Positions 18,944 to 24,255 of a DNA stretch of 24,255 bases are shown here, piece by piece (the first letter of the stretch is position 1; every line of letters starts with the position of its first letter). Source of the stretch: Gracilaria vermiculophylla (taxonomy: Eukaryota; Rhodophyta; Florideophyceae; Gracilariales; Gracilariaceae); assembly GCA_019155205.2 (NCBI GenBank), contig JAHNZQ020000172.1, positions 287,016 through 311,270 of the forward strand, in the 5' to 3' direction. Both the position numbers and the translations under genes were made by a program. The notes beneath the pieces were generated by a model. That model saw nothing but the letters and a program-made list of their open reading frames with translations. It was not told the DNA's origin and searched no databases.

Positions 18944-21057
18944 TCATCGACAGGGTTTTCTTTTTAAGAACAAGTCACTGATTCGCGTCGCACATTTTAC
19001 TTCGAGGTCAGCTTTCGCCGTGAGCGCCTGCCTTTCGAAGAACTTGGCCAAGCTCTCCCAGATAGCCGCCATCGAGGCTCGGTTCGCCTGGGCCCAACGG
19101 AGTTCTAGGACGCAGGGACAGGCTCCGCGCAGAGCCTCTACAAGAGAAGCCGGAGCAGGAATGCCCGTCACCAGGCACGCCAGCACCAACTCCTGGAAGG
19201 CAGCACCCAGAACCCCCGAGGATAACCCACCCGAGGGAGCACCAGAAGCGGCAACCTCCGTCGATGGAATAACAACCGCCATTGATGGAGTTGCAGACAG
19301 CGGACTGGGTGGGACAGGGGCCTCCCGAAGAGATCCTGCTGATACCGCCGAGGAGATTGGCAGAACCAACGTCGGAGTAGGTGAAACCGGAGGTGAAGGC
19401 GGCATCGGAACCGGAACGCTTCTCAGGCGAGGCCAAACAACAGGCACAGGGACACTCTGCAGTCGGGGTTGCACCACCGGGGCCCAAGCAACCGGGACAG
19501 AAGTAATCTCGTTCTCTTCCATAGGAGACACGGCGGCCACCACTGCGAAAGGATCCGGCATCGAGGCTGGACGCTGCGTCCCGACCTCAAAAGGCACAGC
19601 AACATCCTAGGACAGCGTCGTTGACCAATGGGGCGTGCGAGTCGCCAGGCGCTCCACCATGGGATCATAGTTGAGGATATTGAACCATAGGCATCTAAGG
19701 AACCCGGAAAGAGGCAAGCCGGGTAAAGGCCGGATAGGCGCGCCCGTCATCGTCTCCATTGGGGCTCCTCACATTATCATGGAACTTGTCTTTGCCATGT
19801 TTGTACCAAAGAAAGCCCGGCGTATCGTTGCACGATATTTGCAGATTGTAATCCAGAAGCATCTATTCCTCAGATTCGCTCCACGCCGTGCCCTTGATCA
19901 GGTTCTGGATTCCAAAGAAGTGCAGGACCGGGGAAATTGACGCCCACAAGGGGAGCAAACTTACGGCCGTTGGCCGGTACGAAGAATCCCAATAGAAGCG
20001 ATCGTCGCAGCACCGAGTATAGGAAGTGCCACTTTCGTCCGCTGCTTGTAGATACGCCAGAAGGGTGCCGACCGCGAACATCGTCGAGGCAATCAACACG
20101 GAAAAGCGCCCTAACGACTCATGCGGATCCAGAATTTCCGAGGTGCAATACGCGAAGGCAATGAGCGCTACCACAAAGAGATGCGGAGATACACATTGGT
20201 CTCTCCAGGAGTCGTTCACTTTGAGTTGAAACTTTGGACGTTGTCCAGAAGGCATGTCGTGGAGCTCCGTGTTGTGCCAAACGTAGACGTATCCAAAGGC
20301 GGTCTGCACTCAGTTCATCTGCTAGGTGTGTCCCCGGTTGGATGTGGTAGAGCCAGTAGAGGCGATCGTAAGAGGGATCGAAGGACAACAACGCAAGGGC
20401 AGAGCGTCCACCGGCGATACTTCTGGGGCGCTCAGCTTGCTACATTGAACTTTCTTTGTAGAAGAGTACTTGGAGTTGAACCTGGATCTCCCGCTCTTCG
20501 GTACACTTGAGGTACGGAGTGTCGCAGTGTTCTGCCGTAGTCAAGGCGTTGTCACCATGCACCGGAGTGTGGAGCCATTGAGCGCGAAAAGCGTCTACTC
20601 GGTTTCGCTTCTAGTCACTGCAAGCAACCTCCAGTAGGGCTCTGAATCTTATTGCCTGAAGGTATGGTCCGAAATTGTTAATGTAGTACTCCGCGGGGCA
20701 CGGGAGACTGACAAAACTGTCGTGTAGAGGTACAAAGACGCGCGTGGCACGACGGTCGAAGTGCTCCCCTGGGCAAAATGGCGCACTGGTGGAGGTGTGA
20801 TACACGTCAGGATCGGACGGAGATGTAAGCGCCTGGGCTACAGAAGTGATTTCGAAGGTGTACGCAACTTAGAGTAATGAGACTGAATGTGGCATAGCAT
20901 CTGAGAAGGATAACCGGACGCCATTTGGGGAGCCTCCCGTGGTGATACACTCGATCGGGGAGGGAACTGCGTCAAAACGTCATCGTGGAATGCGCGGAGA
21001 GGACGAACAAAGAGAAGCAGGCGAGGTATGGAACACCATGGCAAGGAGCGCGTTCAT
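18944..21057 (-). pseudogene. Antisense gene of element 2; candidate ion-channel-like protein
   Basis: ATG at 21057 (MNALLAMVFHTSP) matches the start in element 1. The first frame covers about 240 codons with three or four stops. It includes the block GEHFDRRATRVFVP, then PAEYYINNFGPYLQAIRFRA, and ALLSFDPSYDRLYWLYHI. A frameshift near 20310 leads to FGYVYVWHNTEL and PKFQLKV, then three hydrophobic segments: VSPHLFVVALIAFAYC, RFSVLIASTMFAVGTLLAYL and AVSLLPLWASISPVLHFF. The first two are joined by a short loop (DPHES), the last two by a loop with SGTSYTRCCDDRF. This order resembles a pentameric ligand-gated ion channel (beta-rich domain, M1, short loop, M2, M2-M3 loop, M3). The C-terminal part (19597-18944) is Pro/Val-rich with the conserved AAFQELV domain. 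No M4 is visible. The gene call is firm; the channel call is inference. Confidence 0.6.
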
Positions 21058-21440
21058 AGCAGACAGAGAACGACGGTAGGGCAGACGTGGAAAAAATGAG
21101 TGTAATTTCTCCGTCGAGGGTGTACGAGTGGGGACGACGTCGCGGGCGTTCCCCAAAAAGAGATCCTCGAAGGATTCGAAATGCCGGGCGCGCCGGCACC
21201 AGCAATTTGCACCAGGAAGAGGTGATAGGGATACGTCAAGAAGAGTGGGGGCCCGGAACCGCCTCGACGGAAACGCACGTGCTCGTGGCTTGTACGCCGC
21301 ATGGGAATAGGGACTTATGGGGGATCGCCTGAAGTAGAGGATTTGTCATATTGCAACAGGTCGCTCTGACGTCAGCACTGATAGGAGTCACCTACGGACC
21401 GAGTCATGGAAAGATACACCTAGAGGACATGGTAAAATGC

Positions 21441-21451
21441 AGGAAAGAGGG
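21441..21451 (+). promoter_or_regulatory. Polypurine tract of element 2
   Basis: AGGAAAGAGGG lies two bases before the 3' LTR and marks the plus-strand priming site. Confidence 0.75.
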
Positions 21452-21453
21452 TA

Positions 21454-22005
21454 TGTAGTTCAGTGGATCCTAAGGTGATATGGTGGAGGGGCATTTTGGC
21501 ACGATATTCCAACGGAGGGCTCTTATATATTTAAATGAGCCACGTGGTACATATTTTGGCCCACATGCGCTACCATACCACTAAGAAACGGTAGATATTA
21601 GATTTATTTTAGTTAATTTGTGCAGGTAATTAGTACAGTAGTGAGACATTTCGAGGCGGGCTCCCGACGTGATACTTAATCTGCCGGTCGAGCTCCACCC
21701 CTGGAGAAGTAAAGCAAGCACCCCGGAGTCTACGTCTATTTTCTCGGGTGAATACTCTCGTTAAACATCCTTCAGGTTTCTCAGCCGCCCATCCTCAGGT
21801 CGCTTCGTAGCAACACCTGTAGGAGCAATTCTCGCCCAGTGAACCTTCCCCTCCGCAGAATCTTGCGAGTTCCCTTTCAGAATTCCCCCAGCTCGCGACA
21901 GCGACTACTGGAAACCACCTTCTGGAACTCGCGCCTTTGAAGTCAACCAAAACTTTTGACAAATGTTGTGCACTGCCACCTCGAAAGGAGAACTAATGGT
22001 ACCTA
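21454..22005 (+). repeat. 3' LTR of element 2 (LTR D)
   Basis: The repeat begins TGTAGTTCAGTGG and aligns with 12798-13351. Its last bases (GGTACCTAC) have diverged from the expected GTACCACA, so the right edge is accurate to a few bases. About 88 bp later a primer-site sequence of the same family occurs, which belongs to element 3. Confidence 0.88.
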
Positions 22006-22093
22006 CGATGCCCCTGCGCCTAAAATACATCGCGACAGGGAGATTCGAACATCCTTTTTGGTACTTTTTACTTAAAGCAATTGCACTGCAAAG

Positions 22094-22109
22094 TGGTGTC
22101 CCGACTTAG
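22094..22109 (+). promoter_or_regulatory. tRNA primer binding site of element 3
   Basis: TGGTGTCCCGACTTAG matches the element 2 site except for one base, which implies the same primer tRNA. Confidence 0.6.
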
Positions 22110-22379
22110 AAACGGAGATCTACTTGCAAATTCTCTTTGATGTCCTTTTTCCTTTTCATTTGTAGTCCATTTTGGAATTCACCCGTTGACAGAGTTTCAC
22201 CGTCATGATGGACATCTACGATAAGCCGTAAATACAATAAAACCCAGCCGGTAACGATCCGGAGCTGGTCTAACCAAGCTATCGAGGAGCCCCACGTGGT
22301 CACCTTTATTACAACTGGTGCAGACCAGGTGAACCAAAGAACGGTGACAGCTGAGCCGGATACATTATCACCCGGAGCT

Positions 22380-23545
22380 CGGCCATCAACAGCCATAAAT
22401 GTGACATCCTCACCGCCGTGAGTGGTGGAAAAGGCTCATCTCGTTCGTTTCGAGGATCAGAACTACATCCTGCGGCTAGCCCGGGTAGATCTGCCTGAAG
22501 AACTGGAGTCCTGCCAAAGGCGCTCAAAAAGAGACTTTCGACTAATATCGCCGTGAAGCTCCGCGTCCTGTGGTCTGATGTCAAGACGATCCTCAAATGT
22601 TTCGGCCCGCCAGCGTCCTACGTCGAGGGCGTGTATGATCGATTTAATTGACTACAAGTCCAAATGGAGTTGATCGAGAAAGCTATGTTGGCTTCCGTGC
22701 TCGCCGCGCAAAGTACTGGCTCTCCCCGTGATAAACGCCGGGAGACTCTGAATGGCTGCAGCACGCAGAAAAATCGAAAGAACAGCGATAAACACAGGAA
22801 TTCGTCCCAGTACTCAAAATTGACCTCTCAGGAATCTGAGCCCTTCCACAGTGACTATGAACATGACCGCATGGAGCGGAGTTTCCGTTCCAAACTGTCA
22901 TTGGCGACCTATGAGGCAATCAGATCCCGGCTAAAGGGTAGCAAACACCCCGGGCTTAAGGAATTGAAGCCCACCAATTCCTCGTACAAAGAGTTGGTTT
23001 AATACCGATACCTTCGGTAAGAAGGTTTCTTCTTAGGCAGGACACCCCTTGAAACGGGTAAGGTAAAGGACTCTAGTAAGCAAATGCAGCTATCCATGAG
23101 AGAAGAGAAATTCACTGGAGGCAATGCAACACCGGTCCTGGAATTCCTCGCCTGTTTTCTTGCAGAAGCCGATATCCTCAAAATGAGTGAGGCCCAGGCA
23201 TATCAAGATTTATTATACTCCTAAAAGAGGGTAGCCGAAGATAAAATTCTCCCAGTTCGAGGTTGATCCTGGGCATCCGAGGGAGAAGGGACCTGCTGGC
23301 CCGAGTCCGCCCAGTACCTCTTGCGTTCTTACGCAACTAGCGCCGGCATTTAATCAGCTATCCTCGCACTGCGCGATACTCGCCAGCGCGCTGGATAGCT
23401 GGAGACCGACTATTCGGTACGCCTGAATAAGGCTTTCCACCGCTGTGGAAATGCCCACCTCGCAGAGGAACGGAGTACGATGTTTATTGATGGGTTAGAT
23501 CCGGCGATTGTCACGTTTGTTGCCCGTCACCGTAAAGTCACCGTC
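22380..23545 (+). pseudogene. Divergent gag of element 3
   Basis: Fragments in order resemble element 1 gag. SDVKTILKCFGPPASYVE and DRF correspond to EDPEILLRNPGSYVERF. A Ser/Lys/Arg-rich stretch (KNRKNSDKHRNSSQYSK) matches the basic/Ser tract. MREEKFTGGNATPVLEFL matches the capsid start, and FHRCGNAHLAEERSTMFIDGL matches the region near ALRCGN. The longest uninterrupted part, from ATG 22664 to 23002, has 112 codons. At least six stops interrupt the whole. It represents a separate lineage, because the residues differ far more than between elements 1 and 2. Confidence 0.7.
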
Positions 23546-23623
23546 GTGTGGGATACCTGGAGCTGATCCAATGCGCCCGCGCAGAGGGAGATGCACTCCG
23601 TGTGAGAAACGCCAGCTACCGGC

Positions 23624-23737
23624 CGAAGGGGGCGAAGGCACTGATGCGAAGAGGGCGAAGGCACTGATGCGAAAAGGGCGAAGGCACTGATGTGAAGAGG
23701 GCGAAGGCACTGATGCGAAGGGGGCGAAGGCACTGAT
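23624..23737. repeat. 23-bp minisatellite, about five units
   Basis: Full units start at 23633, 23656, 23679 and 23702 with the pattern CGAAGGCACTGATG then CGAAGAGGG. Partial units flank them. The unit length is not a multiple of three, so the array is not a protein repeat. It sits exactly where pro and RT should lie between gag and RNase H of element 3. Confidence 0.92.
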
Positions 23738-24040
23738 ACTCGCCTCAGATGCCTCTTAACTTTCACTGGGTGCCAATGATACTCCCAAGCCGGGCTATGG
23801 CGGCGTGCACTTTCTCCACGATGATGTTTGGTCAGTCCCGACGTCGGAATTACCTTCAACGACGGAAGGCTCGTACGATACAGCAACGGGACTTTCGGAG
23901 GGGGCGTAGGCTCTCTAAATTGGTTTTACTCGAGCTTCAGCCGCTCGCTTACTGTACGCTCATGGAATGGAGAGGGTTGAGCGCCCTGTTTTGGTCGATA
24001 GCCGGAATCGGGGAAAGTCAGCCGAAAACCGGAACGCCGC
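23730..24040 (+). pseudogene. RNase H-like fragment of element 3
   Basis: One frame reads LILASDAS, a stop, then PKPGYGGVHFLHDDVWSVP. After a frame change it reads LSKLVLLELQPLAYCTLMEW. The series D-A-S, G-Y-G-G, a Trp-Ser, and LELQ with an aliphatic helix is the pattern of retroelement RNase H, including the form seen in DIRS-like elements. The catalytic context is incomplete and the frame is broken, so this is only a likely assignment. Confidence 0.35.
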
Positions 24041-24042
24041 TC

Positions 24043-24255
24043 TGTGGTACTGTCAGCCCTCCTGTCGAGGTAGTAAAGCACAACGTCCGTTCGGAGTTTT
24101 TAGTGACTCCTAAGGCGCGTATTCCTAATGGTGGTCTCCGGTATCCGCTGTCGCGAGCTGGGGGAATTCTGCAAGGGATCCGCAAACACCAAGCGGAGGG
24201 GAAGGTTCACTGGGCGGACAATGCTCCTACAGGCGCTGTTATGATGCGACCTTAG
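24043..24255 (-). repeat. Partial LTR of the element 1 type (LTR E)
   Basis: The sequence from TGTGGTACTGTCAGCCC onward matches LTR B (11373 onward) and LTR A closely and is cut by the window end. Its orientation equals that of element 1, so it is either the 3' LTR of another minus-strand element to the right or a solo LTR. Confidence 0.9.

Larger units (their letters stand above)
12798..22005 (+). mobile_element. Element 2: related LTR element, deleted in pol
   Basis: This plus-strand copy of about 9.2 kb comes from the same family as element 1. Its order is 5' LTR (12798-13351), primer site, gag, protease, RT fingers fused to integrase, chromodomain, antisense gene, polypurine tract and 3' LTR (21454-22005). 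Both LTRs have diverged from each other more than those of element 1. Gag, protease and integrase have many stops and frameshifts. The RT core and RNase H are missing, so it could only have moved with help. I see no target-site duplication: the left flank is AGGCT, and nothing similar follows the right LTR. Confidence 0.9.
22094..24042 (+). mobile_element. Element 3: remnant of a divergent related element
   Basis: The remnant begins with TGGTGTCCCGACTTAG, one base different from the primer site of element 2, and continues with a leader of about 300 bp. A gag related to but clearly distinct from that of elements 1 and 2 follows. After gag come a 23-bp minisatellite and an RNase H-like fragment. 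Protease, RT and integrase are absent. The 88 bp between LTR D and the primer site do not match the known LTR end, so its own 5' LTR is either missing or of another type. Confidence 0.65.

Noticed and set aside
19020..19610. Plus-strand 196-codon open frame and its counterpart at 3787-4158 minus, aligned between both elements
   Set aside because: These are sense-strand frames opposite the antisense gene. In the stretches compared, differences between copies fall preferentially at synonymous positions of the antisense frame, and the antisense frame has a shared start. GC-rich DNA leaves both strands open.
21054..21302. ATG-initiated minus-strand ORF with a hydrophobic N-terminal stretch, considered as a signal peptide of the antisense gene
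   Set aside because: Its frame differs from the conserved antisense frame and no counterpart is seen in element 1.
22025..22055. Possible tRNA (minus-strand GTTCGAATC motif)
   Set aside because: The T-stem pairs at only about three of five positions and no matching 5' acceptor, D-arm or anticodon arm is found upstream.
23624..23737. Possible CRISPR array
   Set aside because: Units are contiguous without unique spacers, the context is eukaryotic retrotransposon DNA, and there are no cas genes.

Overview
This is eukaryotic repeat-rich DNA, not a prokaryotic gene island. Almost everything recognisable belongs to long terminal repeat (LTR) retrotransposons of the Ty3/gypsy chromovirus type: gag, an aspartic protease, reverse transcriptase with a YIDD box, RNase H, an HHCC/DDE-type integrase and a C-terminal chromodomain. 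All copies are decayed by stops, frameshifts and deletions. I cannot name the host. A repeat-dense alga (for example a red alga) or another protist would fit, but no host gene is clear enough to decide.

Layout: 1-2204 is mostly non-coding, with a 48-bp tandem duplication and one unconvincing small ORF. Element 1 (2210-11924, minus strand) is a complete LTR-to-LTR copy flanked by the 5-bp target-site duplication CTCTT. A tiny Ty1/copia-type TRIM (6307-6617, duplication GACGA, primer site complementary to the initiator-tRNA anticodon arm) has inserted into its pol. An 868-bp spacer (11930-12797) separates it from element 2 (12798-22005, plus strand), an older relative in head-to-head orientation. 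Element 2 lost its RT core and RNase H by a deletion with AGGTGA microhomology at the ends. From 22094 to 24042 lies a badly broken third element with a divergent gag, a 23-bp minisatellite and an RNase H-like remnant. At 24043 another LTR of the element 1 type begins and runs off the window.

The most unusual content is a gene carried by both large elements between pol and the 3' LTR, on the strand opposite to gag-pol (3280-4249 plus in element 1; 21057-18944 minus in element 2). The two copies share a start, align in the antisense frame, and in two hand-aligned stretches differ often at synonymous positions. Element 2 also holds a middle part of about 1.1 kb that element 1 lacks. That part has an extracellular-like region followed by three hydrophobic segments, in an arrangement that resembles a pentameric ligand-gated ion channel (Cys-loop/Pro-loop family). 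The channel assignment is inference from pattern and needs a profile search. The antisense gene itself is much better supported.

In an intact ancestor, gag would form the particle, protease would mature it, RT/RNase H would copy the RNA from the tRNA primer site to the polypurine tract, and the integrase with its chromodomain would insert the copy into chromatin. The antisense gene would need its own promoter near the 3' LTR. No copy in this window looks able to do this alone.
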